This document shows, one piece after another, positions 16,494-24,139 of a stretch of 48,093 nucleotides of DNA (position 1 is the stretch's first letter; each line of letters opens with the position of its first letter). Under the pieces are notes generated by a model. The model saw only the letters and a list, made by a program, of their open reading frames with translations, did no database searches and was not told the DNA's origin. Origin of the DNA: DASRWT01 sp046728035 (GTDB lineage: Bacteria; Methylomirabilota; Methylomirabilia; Rokubacteriales; CSP1-6); contig JBKPDT010000160.1 of NCBI GenBank assembly GCA_046728035.1, positions 1 through 48,093 on the forward strand, given 5' to 3'. The translations under genes and the position numbers were made by a program.

Positions 16494-17858
16494 ATGAGCA
16501 AGCCAAAAGTGATGGTGGTGGATGACGACGAGGGCATCCGGACACAGCTGAAGTACGCCCTTCAGGACGAGTACACGGTGACCCTGGCGGAGGACCGTCC
16601 TCAGGCCCTGGCCCTCCTTCAGGAAGTGCAGCCCGCCGTGGTCAGCCTCGATCTCGGATTGCCGCCCGAGCCCGACGGCGCCGAGGAGGGGTTGAAGACC
16701 CTGGACGAGATCCTCCAGGCGGCGCCGCTCACCAAGGTCATCGTCGTCACCGGCAACAACGACCGCGCCAACGCGCTGCGCGCCATGCAGCTCGGCGCCT
16801 TCGACTACCACCTGAAGCCCATCAACCTTCCAGAGTACAAGGTCGTCGTCCGTCGCGCCGCCTTCCTCAGCGACCTCTCGCGGGAGAGCGAGGCGGCCGC
16901 CCGCACGGACGAGCAGGCCGTTCGCTTCGAGGAGATCATCGGCAAGACCACGCGCATGCGCGAGATCTTCTCGCTGGTCCAGCGCGTGGCCAAGACCGAC
17001 GCCACGGTGCTCATCGAGGGGGAGAGCGGCACGGGCAAGGAGCTGATCGCGCGGGCCATCCACCACCGGAGCACCCGGCGCGACGGCCCGTTCGTCGCCA
17101 TCAACTGCGGGGCGATCCCGGAGACGCTCCTCGAATCCGAGCTGTTCGGCCACGAGCGGGGCGCCTTCACGGGGGCCCATGTCCAGCGCAAGGGCAAGTT
17201 CGAGATGGCCGAGCGGGGCACCCTCTTCCTCGATGAGATCGGAGAGCTCCCGTTGACCCTGCAGGTGAAGATTCTGCGCTTTCTGCAGGAGCGCACGGTG
17301 GAGCGGATCGGCGGCCGCCAGCCGATCGCGGTGGACCTGCGAATCATCGCCGCGACCAACCGCGACTTGAAGGCGCATCTCGAGCGGGGTCTCTTCCGCG
17401 AGGATCTCTACTATCGGCTCTCGGTGGTGCGGGTGGAGGTCCCGCCGCTGCGGGAGCGGGCCGAGGACGTCGTGATTCTCGCCAACGCGTTCCTGAGCCG
17501 CGCGGTCAAGGAGCAGCGGCGATCCGTGCGATTCGGGCCCCGCGCGCTCCAGTCCCTGCTCGCCTATGCCTGGCCGGGTAATGTCCGGGAGCTCGAGAAC
17601 CGGGTGAGCCGGGCCGTCATCATGACCAAGGGCCGGATCATCGAGCCCGCCGACCTGGACCTTGCCGCGGTGGACGCGACCGCCGAGCAGGGGTCGCTGC
17701 GGGAGACTCGCCAGCGGGTGGAGCGGCAGACCCTCGTCGAGGTGCTCAGCCGCAACCGGGGCAACGTCAGCCAGGCCGCGCGCGAGCTGCGGATCAGCCG
17801 GCCGACCCTCCACGGGCTGCTCGACAAGCACGAGATCAACGCCAAAGATTTCCGCTGA
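16494..17858 (+). CDS. prsR: PrsR, sigma-54-dependent response regulator of the PEP-CTERM system
   Basis: The 454-residue protein has three domains. The receiver domain (1-120) carries phosphoacceptor Asp53 in VSLDLGLPPEPDG and a later KPI lysine. The AAA+ sigma-54 interaction domain (about 145-380) has Walker A GESGTGKE at 176-183, the GAFTGA loop at 223-228 and Walker B GTLFLDEIGE. A Fis-type helix-turn-helix lies at the C-terminus (GNVSQAARELRISRPTLHGL). The receiver with its inserted loop after Asp53 and the overall length fit PrsR. It should activate sigma-54 promoters of exosortase-linked genes after phosphorylation by PrsK. I could not identify convincing -24/-12 sites for it in this window. 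Confidence 0.93.
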   Translation: MSKPKVMVVDDDEGIRTQLKYALQDEYTVTLAEDRPQALALLQEVQPAVVSLDLGLPPEPDGAEEGLKTLDEILQAAPLTKVIVVTGNNDRANALRAMQLGAFDYHLKPINLPEYKVVVRRAAFLSDLSRESEAAARTDEQAVRFEEIIGKTTRMREIFSLVQRVAKTDATVLIEGESGTGKELIARAIHHRSTRRDGPFVAINCGAIPETLLESELFGHERGAFTGAHVQRKGKFEMAERGTLFLDEIGELPLTLQVKILRFLQERTVERIGGRQPIAVDLRIIAATNRDLKAHLERGLFREDLYYRLSVVRVEVPPLRERAEDVVILANAFLSRAVKEQRRSVRFGPRALQSLLAYAWPGNVRELENRVSRAVIMTKGRIIEPADLDLAAVDATAEQGSLRETRQRVERQTLVEVLSRNRGNVSQAARELRISRPTLHGLLDKHEINAKDFR

Positions 17859-17898
17859 CCGGCCCTCGCGCCTGCCCGACACCCGGGCGGCACGGGAG

Positions 17899-19137
17899 CT
17901 ACGGGCTGATCGGAAGGGGGCCGGTAGGCCGCTCGACGGCGCCCGCCGTCGGCGGGACGCGACGCGGCGCCCCACTCAGGTCCTCGATGGGCATCCACGG
18001 CTCGACCGCGGAGACCCCGGCCTGCGGCAAGGGGCTCCCCGGCCCCGGCGAGAAGTCGTAGGCGAAGGGATTCTCGAAGCAGACCACGACGCCGCAGTCC
18101 ACGTTGCCCGCCAGGCGCAGGTACCCCTGGGCCGGGGGGAACGGCGCGACGCCGATGGGGGCGTGGGCGGCGTTGTTCACCACGACGCCGTCGAGGGGGC
18201 CGCGCTCGGGCGCCACGATGCCTCCGCCGGCGTTTCCGTAGGCGGTGTTGTGGACGACGATGATCCCGCGGAGCAGTCCGCGCTTGGCGTAGTCCTCGAG
18301 GGCGATACCCGCCTCGCGATTGCCGACGACCACGTTGTTGCGCACGATCACCGGCCCACCGCCAATGACGATGCCGGACGAGCGCTGCGACCCCACCACG
18401 ACGTTGCGCTCGACCACCGAGACGCGGTCGGGCATCCGGGCGCCGTAAACCATGATGCCGGGGCCCTTGGTGTCCACGATCACGTTGTCACGGATGACGC
18501 CCACCGAGTTGAGCTTGACCTGTAGCCCGTAGCCGATCTCGGGGGCGGGCGCGCGGATCCCGCGGATGTGATTGCCCTCCACCAGGAGGTCCGTGACCTC
18601 ACACGTCCGGCCCTCGTGACACCCGAAGTACATGCCCGTCGCCTCCGAGGCGACGATGGTGTTCCGTCGGACGGTGAGTCCCCGGATCGACACGTGCGTC
18701 GCCGCGACGGCGATGCCGCCCAGCCCCTCGAACCGACAGTCCTCGATCGTGATGCCCGCCCGCGAGTGGATCCGGAACCCGTCCACCGCCCGCTGGGTCG
18801 GGCCCAGGTCGAGCCCGCGGAAGGTCACATGGTCGGCGCGCACCGAGAAGACATTGTTGTCCCGCTCGCCATAGACGATGCGCGGCCGGATCTCGGGGAT
18901 CTTCGCGCGAACGACCGACGGCGCCCCCGGCCGCCCCCCGTAATGGACGGTACAGCCCCCCCGATACTCTCCCGGTCGGAGCAGCAGCTCGGCGCCGGGG
19001 GGAAGGGCGTTGATCTCGACGCAGAGGTCCGCCTCGGGCCCGATCTCGTGCGGCTCGGCGGGCGGCTGAGCGTGCGCCGCGGATGCCGCCAGGACGAGTC
19101 CCGTCATCGCCAGCCACGCCAGCCGCGAGGGCGTCAT
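17899..19137 (-). CDS. Secreted right-handed parallel beta-helix protein
   Basis: The 412-residue product has a signal peptide (residues 1-24, cleavage after AAHAQ region). Residues about 50-340 form short repeats of the PbH1 type, with strings such as VTFRGLDLG, ITIEDCRFEGLGG, VVERNVVVGSQRSSG and VIVRNNVVVGNREAG. Such beta-helices are found in polysaccharide lyases, epimerases and NosD-like carbohydrate-binding proteins. No catalytic residues can be assigned. The ATG overlaps the stop of the upstream Mur ligase-Pth gene (ATGA), so the two are co-translated. The 40-base gap to prsR is a convergent junction containing a small GC hairpin (17874-17888). A role in trimming or modifying the exopolysaccharide is plausible but unproven. 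Confidence 0.8.
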   Translation of the reverse strand: MTPSRLAWLAMTGLVLAASAAHAQPPAEPHEIGPEADLCVEINALPPGAELLLRPGEYRGGCTVHYGGRPGAPSVVRAKIPEIRPRIVYGERDNNVFSVRADHVTFRGLDLGPTQRAVDGFRIHSRAGITIEDCRFEGLGGIAVAATHVSIRGLTVRRNTIVASEATGMYFGCHEGRTCEVTDLLVEGNHIRGIRAPAPEIGYGLQVKLNSVGVIRDNVIVDTKGPGIMVYGARMPDRVSVVERNVVVGSQRSSGIVIGGGPVIVRNNVVVGNREAGIALEDYAKRGLLRGIIVVHNTAYGNAGGGIVAPERGPLDGVVVNNAAHAPIGVAPFPPAQGYLRLAGNVDCGVVVCFENPFAYDFSPGPGSPLPQAGVSAVEPWMPIEDLSGAPRRVPPTAGAVERPTGPLPISP

Positions 19138-21056
19138 TCGGCTCGCCCGGTCACCGCGTGCGGTCGCGCGACCAGGTCGCCGAGCCGGACGATGGCCGTC
19201 TCGTAAGCCCCTGTCATCCTGGCTCCCTCGTCCGCGGTGAAGGGCGCCAGGACGGCGTCGTGGGCGGCGCGCGCGTCTCCCTCTCGCCTCACGCCGACCT
19301 TGACCCGGCGGAGCTCATCCGTCTGGAATGCCTCGATGATCGATCGCATCCCCCGATGTCCGCCGTCGCTGCCGCGCATCCGCGTGCGCACCGTCCCCAA
19401 GGGCAAGTCGAGATCGTCGTAGACGACAATGCATTGCGCGTGATCGAAGCCCAGGCGTCTGGCGAGTCGCGAAAGAACGGGGCCGGAGTGATTCACGAAG
19501 GTCATGGGCTTGACGAGGCATACCACCTCACCCTTCCACACCGTCCGCGCCACCTGGGCGTCGGCCGACTGGTCCCATGTCGCGCCGAGGCCGGCGGCGA
19601 GGCGGTCCAGGATCGCGTGACCGACATTGTGTGGAGTCCCCTGGTAGTTCTCACCCGGATTGCCGAGGCCCACGACCACGTGCGCCGGCGCCGACTCCCG
19701 GCTCCCTTCCACCACCACCGGCTCGACGGGCTCGCGAGCCGGCGTTGCCGAAGAGCTCCCATCGGAGGGAATCGTGAGGAGGGAACACGAATCGCAAAAT
19801 CGGTTCCTTCCGCAGTTCGACTGCCAGCATGCCACTCCGCGCGTCCGATCGAGAATGATCCGATAGAGATGATCGGCGATGTTCGAGCCCTTGAGCAGGA
19901 CGAGATCGCCGGGGCGCAAAAACCCTTTGAAGAAGTCGGAGGCGGCCTTGACGGTGCCGATAGCTCGAATGCGCTCGTCCCCCGCGTGCGTCTTGGCACG
20001 CAACGCCGCAGAGGCGCGCGGGCCTACGAAACAGACCAGGTCCGCGGACAGGAGCGCTCGTCGCGCCATGGCGACGTAGATGGCCCCAGCGTCTCCCATC
20101 GTGTCGGCAATGGTGCCGATGACCACCACCTTGCGTGGCGCCTCCGCCTCCCGCATGAAATCGAGTGCCGGCGGGATGGTGTGGACCGAGGCCTTCCAGT
20201 CGTCGCGGATGAAGGTCACGCCATCGGGCAGGGTGACCGGGCTCATGCGACCCGGATAGGGAGGAACCTCGCTCAGGGCCCGCGCGGCGGCATCGAGAGG
20301 AACGCCAAGCGCGAGGCCGACCGCCACGGCGGCGAGCGCCGAAGGCACCCAGTGGCTCCCACAAAGCTGGGTCTGAACGGGGACGCGCTGCTCCTCATGA
20401 GCCAGCGTGAAGGCGAGCCGCCCGGGCCAGGCCGCGGAGATCGACTCGGCGCGGACGTCCGCGTGCGCTTGTACCCCGAAGGTCAGGACGCGACCGCGGA
20501 AGTCCTTCCCCATCGCGAGGACGCGGGAGTCGTCGGCATTGAGGACGGCGACGCCGTCGGAGGGCAACGCGTCGATGAGCTTCCGCTTCTCGGCGGCGAT
20601 ACCCTCGGTCGAGCCATATGCGCTGTAGTGATCGGTCCCGATGTTCGTGACGACGCCGATTTTCGGCCGAAGGAGGGCGAGCGGTCGATCCATGGTCCCC
20701 GGAGCGGGAGCGCCCACCTCCACTACCGCGAACCGATCTCCCTTTCGCACCGTGCAGATCGTGCGCGCGATGTCGGGCAGCTCGTTGGCGGCGCCGCTCT
20801 TGCGCCCGGGCATCCGCGCGGAAAGGACCTGGGCGACGAAATTCTTGGTGCTGGTCTTGCCCGCGCTGCCGGTGACGCCGATGAAGACGACCGATGAGTA
20901 TCTTGACCGGTGACGACCCGCCCAGCGGACGAGGAATCGCATCCACGCCGGTTGGACGAGCCGCGTGTGGATCGCTTCGAGAGGCCATCGCGGATCCGCC
21001 CGGCGGAACGCCTGAGTGAGCCACGCACGGCCGCGATCGACCCCGAAGCGCATCAC
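19134..21056 (-). CDS. Mur ligase-like / peptidyl-tRNA hydrolase fusion protein
   Basis: One uninterrupted 640-residue frame encodes two unrelated enzymes. Residues 55-405 are a Mur ligase: P-loop GVTGSAGKTS at 60-69, TNIGTDHYSAYGSTEGIAAEK, LNADDSRV, and LLKGSNIADHLYR at the end. Residues 455-640 are a Pth domain: GLGNPG with Asn466, His476 in TPHNVGH (same 10-residue spacing as E. coli Asn10/His20), KPMTFVNHSG, and YDDLDLPLG. The E. coli GGHNG motif is GGHRG here. The linker carries Cys410, Cys415, Cys421 and Cys424. The usual MurF N-terminal UDP-binding domain is missing (only about 55 residues before the P-loop). GTG 21056 is followed at once by an in-frame ATG at 21053, either of which could start it. 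It precedes the beta-helix gene by overlap. Confidence 0.88.
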   Translation of the reverse strand: MMRFGVDRGRAWLTQAFRRADPRWPLEAIHTRLVQPAWMRFLVRWAGRHRSRYSSVVFIGVTGSAGKTSTKNFVAQVLSARMPGRKSGAANELPDIARTICTVRKGDRFAVVEVGAPAPGTMDRPLALLRPKIGVVTNIGTDHYSAYGSTEGIAAEKRKLIDALPSDGVAVLNADDSRVLAMGKDFRGRVLTFGVQAHADVRAESISAAWPGRLAFTLAHEEQRVPVQTQLCGSHWVPSALAAVAVGLALGVPLDAAARALSEVPPYPGRMSPVTLPDGVTFIRDDWKASVHTIPPALDFMREAEAPRKVVVIGTIADTMGDAGAIYVAMARRALLSADLVCFVGPRASAALRAKTHAGDERIRAIGTVKAASDFFKGFLRPGDLVLLKGSNIADHLYRIILDRTRGVACWQSNCGRNRFCDSCSLLTIPSDGSSSATPAREPVEPVVVEGSRESAPAHVVVGLGNPGENYQGTPHNVGHAILDRLAAGLGATWDQSADAQVARTVWKGEVVCLVKPMTFVNHSGPVLSRLARRLGFDHAQCIVVYDDLDLPLGTVRTRMRGSDGGHRGMRSIIEAFQTDELRRVKVGVRREGDARAAHDAVLAPFTADEGARMTGAYETAIVRLGDLVARPHAVTGRAE

Positions 21057-21165
21057 GCTTTCATTCTAGGATGGGACCGCTTGCGGAGTCGAGCGAGACC
21101 GTGAAGCGACGATCCGAAGGACCGCCCCTTGTACGGCGGCGCAGGATCTGCGCGGCCGAGGCGTC

Positions 21166-21864
21166 CTAGGCGCTTCCGCTGGCGGCGTGTTCCACGATTT
21201 GCGCATACAAGGCGAACTCGACCTTGGACGCCTGCACGATCGCCTCGTAGTCGTCCTCGCGGCGTACATACGAATTGATGAGGTCCCGCACTTCATTCAT
21301 GTGACCCTGGTCGGCGGCGCCGTGCCTGGCGAGGTAGGTCACCGCCGAGTCCGGGACGCCGAGCATGCCCTTGATGTTTCCCGCCAGCTGGGTCGCGAAG
21401 AGCTGGCTCAACCCTTCGATGACGTATGTGTCCCCGAGTATCCCCATCGGGTTCTCGTGGCCAGCAGTGTAATACATGTACGCGACCAGACAGTCGCAGG
21501 GGACCGACGGTTTGGAGGTTTCGAGGCGCGAAATATCGTACTTCATCGCCTTCAAGTCATCCGCGATCCAGCGGTGGTGACCGTACTCCTCGACGGCGTG
21601 TTCGAGAAGCCACTGACGGATTTCCTCGTCACGAGTACTCACCCGCGTCGCGGCGAGCGCGTACACCTTCGAGCCTTCGCGCACATGGTAGTAAGAGTCG
21701 ACGAGAAACCTCGTGTAGATGCGTCCGATCTCCGCGGCGTCGCCGGCACTGGGCGGTGCGCTGTCACCAGGATCCGTCACCAGTAGGTTGACAAGGGGGA
21801 TCGCCATGAATCGATCCCGCTCGACCTTCGTGGCGCTCTGAAGCCGCTCGTACGTTGTCGCCAT
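21166..21864 (-). CDS. Haem-oxygenase-like diiron oxidase/oxygenase family protein
   Basis: The 232-residue all-helical protein has a ligand pattern typical of haem-oxygenase-like diiron proteins (iron-containing redox enzyme family): Glu88/Glu92 and His96 in EHAVEEYGHHRW, Glu150 in VIEGLSQLF, and His181-x3-Asp185-x2-His188 in RHGAADQGH. Known members (UndA, BesC, SznF) use two irons and O2 for oxidative C-C cleavage or N-oxygenation; others are unassigned. ATG 21864 is chosen because GGAGG lies eight bases upstream; an in-frame GTG at 21879 is an alternative. It lies 109 bases before the Mur ligase-Pth fusion on the same strand and diverges from the PEP-CTERM esterase gene. Confidence 0.8.
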   Translation of the reverse strand: MATTYERLQSATKVERDRFMAIPLVNLLVTDPGDSAPPSAGDAAEIGRIYTRFLVDSYYHVREGSKVYALAATRVSTRDEEIRQWLLEHAVEEYGHHRWIADDLKAMKYDISRLETSKPSVPCDCLVAYMYYTAGHENPMGILGDTYVIEGLSQLFATQLAGNIKGMLGVPDSAVTYLARHGAADQGHMNEVRDLINSYVRREDDYEAIVQASKVEFALYAQIVEHAASGSA

Positions 21865-22296
21865 ACCGATGACCTCCACCGTTGAGGTTGATACTGACCG
21901 TGGAATTCGAACGGCGCGACCGACACGCGATCGAGCGTCATCCGTACCCCGGATCGGCCCTCCACCGGTCGGCGCGACGCTCGAGCCACGCCAGGACGGC
22001 AGCGGCTCCGCGTCGTAGGCTGCCGCTGATCACTCGGACCTTCATCAGTGGCCTCTGCCAATATAGCAGGCCCAGTGAGCACAACCCAAAGCCAATTTTC
22101 TGTGTAACCACGCGTCAATGCTGAAACAGTAATGGAGTCAAGAGTTCGACATGCAGGTAAATTGGGCGTCACGCCTGTCCGGGCAACATCTAGGGAGATC
22201 GTGCAACCCCGCGGCCGAATTGTGAGGATCGCTCTTGCGCGCGTGGCCGTCGCGGAGCGAGAATGGTCCACTTCTCGAACGCATGGAGGCGATCAA
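21865..22296. other. 432-base divergent intergenic region
   Basis: This lies between the divergent diiron-protein gene (minus) and the PEP-CTERM esterase gene (plus), so promoters for both should be here. Its middle (about 22050-22150) is clearly more AT-rich than the surroundings, which fits a promoter zone. GGAGG at 22284-22288 is the ribosome site of the plus-strand gene. I looked for sigma-54 -24/-12 elements on both strands and saw only weak GG-N10-GC matches that GC content alone can explain. Confidence 0.5.
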
Positions 22297-23316
22297 ATGG
22301 CCCGAATCGTCGCGAGTGTGTTCCTGGTCATGGTGTGCCTCGTACCGGGCGTCACGGGGGCACACCCCTTCACGTCGCTGGTCGTCTTCGGCGATAGCTT
22401 GTCAGACTCCGGCCGAGCTTATGCTCTCAGTGAAGGGTTCGAACCCCCGTCACCGCCGTACGCGCAGCGGTTCACCAATGGCCCGGTGGCAGTGGAGTAC
22501 CTGGCCTCGGCGCTCGGCTTGCCGTTGCTCCCGGCCAGCACGCCTGGTGGGACGAACTACGCCGTAGGCGGCGCTACCACCGGCACCAAGAACGTGAGCT
22601 GGGAGACCGACATCCCGCCGGGGATCCAGTCGATCGCCGCGTTCCAGCACACGGGAATCTCGGTTCAGGTCAACGAGTTCCTGAGCAGTGGGCCGTCCGT
22701 CGATCTGGCCAGCGCTCTCTTTTTCGTTTGGGGAGGGCCGAACGACATCGTCCTCGCCCGATTGACGGGTGGCGACATCGCCGCCGCCGCCGCCGCGGCG
22801 GTGACCAACCTCGCGGGAGCGGTCGAAGCGCTCGCACTCGAAGGGGGCCAGCACTTCCTCGTGCCGAACATGGTGGATCTGGGACAGACGCCGGAGTTCA
22901 TCGGCACCGAGCTGCAGGGACCACTGCGTCTGCTCAGTCAGGAGTTCAACGCGGCTCTGGCCGAGGCGCTGGCGCAGCTGGAGACCGGACTGGAGGCGGC
23001 GGGCCTTCCCGTGGACATCACCGTCTTCGACACCTTCGGCATGTTCGATACCGTCCTCAACGATCCTGGGGCCTTCGGATTCACGAACACGACGGAGGGC
23101 TGTGTGGACAACCTCGAGGCCTTTCTCGCCGGCTGTCCCGGATACCTTTTCTTCGACTTCACGCACCCCACGACCGCCGCCCACGAGCTGCTCGGACTGG
23201 GCTTCCGGGCGGTTGTCCCGTCATCCGTCCCGTCACCGCCGGCGGGCCTGCTCCTCGTGATGGGTGCCGGGCTGGTCGCGCTGATCGGCCTTCGCGCTCG
23301 GCGCAGCGGGGTGTGA
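22297..23316 (+). CDS. SGNH/GDSL-type esterase with PEP-CTERM-like sorting tail
   Basis: The product is 339 residues from ATG 22297, with GGAGG eight bases upstream. The signal peptide spans residues 1-22. SGNH blocks are present: VVFGDSLSDSG with catalytic Ser34, the block III WGGPNDIV, and FDFTHPTTAAHELL with the Asp/His pair near the C-terminus. The last 30 residues form a tripartite sorting signal: VPSPPAG, a hydrophobic stretch LLLVMGAGLVALIGL, and RARR. This is the design of a PEP-CTERM domain, with PSP in place of the PEP triplet, so it is a probable substrate of the exosortase at 14933. It would be an extracellular or surface ester hydrolase. Confidence 0.87.
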   Translation: MARIVASVFLVMVCLVPGVTGAHPFTSLVVFGDSLSDSGRAYALSEGFEPPSPPYAQRFTNGPVAVEYLASALGLPLLPASTPGGTNYAVGGATTGTKNVSWETDIPPGIQSIAAFQHTGISVQVNEFLSSGPSVDLASALFFVWGGPNDIVLARLTGGDIAAAAAAAVTNLAGAVEALALEGGQHFLVPNMVDLGQTPEFIGTELQGPLRLLSQEFNAALAEALAQLETGLEAAGLPVDITVFDTFGMFDTVLNDPGAFGFTNTTEGCVDNLEAFLAGCPGYLFFDFTHPTTAAHELLGLGFRAVVPSSVPSPPAGLLLVMGAGLVALIGLRARRSGV

Positions 23317-23343
23317 GCGGTCGTCGAGACGGTCGCTTCGGCG

Positions 23344-24138
23344 TCAACCGCGAGATGGAACGAAGAACTGGAAGACGTCCGGCCGGCTCCCCATCACGAA
23401 TTCCTCGAGCTGGCGGATGCTGGCGTAGTACGGGATGACCTCGCCGTAATAGCTCATTGGTTCGCCGACTTGCCGGAGCCCCAGACCGAACTTCGACAGC
23501 ATGCGCTGAAGGCTACTCTCCATGGCCGCGACCCAGTACTCGAGCCCCATGTTCACGCTCTCCACGTACATCTCCTTGAAGAGGCCGAAGAGGATCAGCG
23601 GGTACTGACTCCGGCGGTAGGTCGCCTCGGCGCGCGCCTGGGCGTCCTTTTCCGGGTCTCCGAGCTCCTGGCCGTAGAGGCCGTCATTGGCGCGGCGCCG
23701 GTAGCTCCTGGCGAGGATCAAGCGCGAGATCTCGGCGGTCTTGTCGCGCGGTAGCCGATGATAGTCCGCGGAGAGGGTTCCCGCGTGCTCCTCTAGAGGA
23801 AAGCCCAGACGGGAGTCTCGCACCAGGCGCAGCGTCGCCACCATCTCCTGCCGCTCATTGGTCGCGGCGAAATGGATCGAGTAGGCGTCGTACTGGTCCG
23901 TCTCGCGCTCGTTGGGATAGCGAGCCGCGTCGAGATACTTGCACTCGAGGCAGTACACGGCGTAGCGGAGCTGCTGCACACTGTCCCAGAGGCCATTGGT
24001 CGCCGCCAGTCGCCTGAAGTCGAAATACCGTCGCGGAAGGCCGCTTCCAGGTTCCGCGGATGGCGTGGATCCGCCGCGGATCTGCGGGACGATTCGACTG
24101 CCCGCGGCCTCGGGAGCGCGGTCTCGTATCGTTCCCAT
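23344..24138 (-). CDS. PEP-CTERM/exosortase system-associated acyltransferase
   Basis: The 264-residue protein matches the exosortase-associated acyltransferase family, which resembles autoinducer synthases and GNAT enzymes: LRYAVYCLECKYL near residue 58, ERETDQYDAYSIHF near 76, MVATLRLVRDS near 100, TAEISRLILARSYRRR near 138 and a FGLFKEMYVES helix near 183. The cysteine-bearing VYCLEC block is typical. It probably transfers a fatty acyl group to a small molecule or glycan at the inner membrane. It is the last gene of the prsT-transporter operon; its ATG follows the adaptor stop with one base between. Only 27 bases separate it from the convergent esterase gene. Confidence 0.88.
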   Translation of the reverse strand: MGTIRDRAPEAAGSRIVPQIRGGSTPSAEPGSGLPRRYFDFRRLAATNGLWDSVQQLRYAVYCLECKYLDAARYPNERETDQYDAYSIHFAATNERQEMVATLRLVRDSRLGFPLEEHAGTLSADYHRLPRDKTAEISRLILARSYRRRANDGLYGQELGDPEKDAQARAEATYRRSQYPLILFGLFKEMYVESVNMGLEYWVAAMESSLQRMLSKFGLGLRQVGEPMSYYGEVIPYYASIRQLEEFVMGSRPDVFQFFVPSRG

Positions 24139-24139
24139 T

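Noticed and set aside
17859..17898. A hairpin (GCCCG/CGGGC) between prsR and the convergent beta-helix gene as terminator
   Set aside because: The stem is only 5 bp with no T-run on either strand; too weak to call.
21777..22271. A 164-codon minus-strand frame upstream of the diiron-protein gene
   Set aside because: It overlaps the real gene in another frame, covers the divergent promoter zone and has no recognisable protein features.
21865..22296. Sigma-54 promoter matches (GG-N10-GC) on both strands near the PEP-CTERM esterase gene
   Set aside because: The -12 parts read GAGC rather than TTGC and the -24 parts match poorly; expected by chance at this GC content despite the presence of PrsR.
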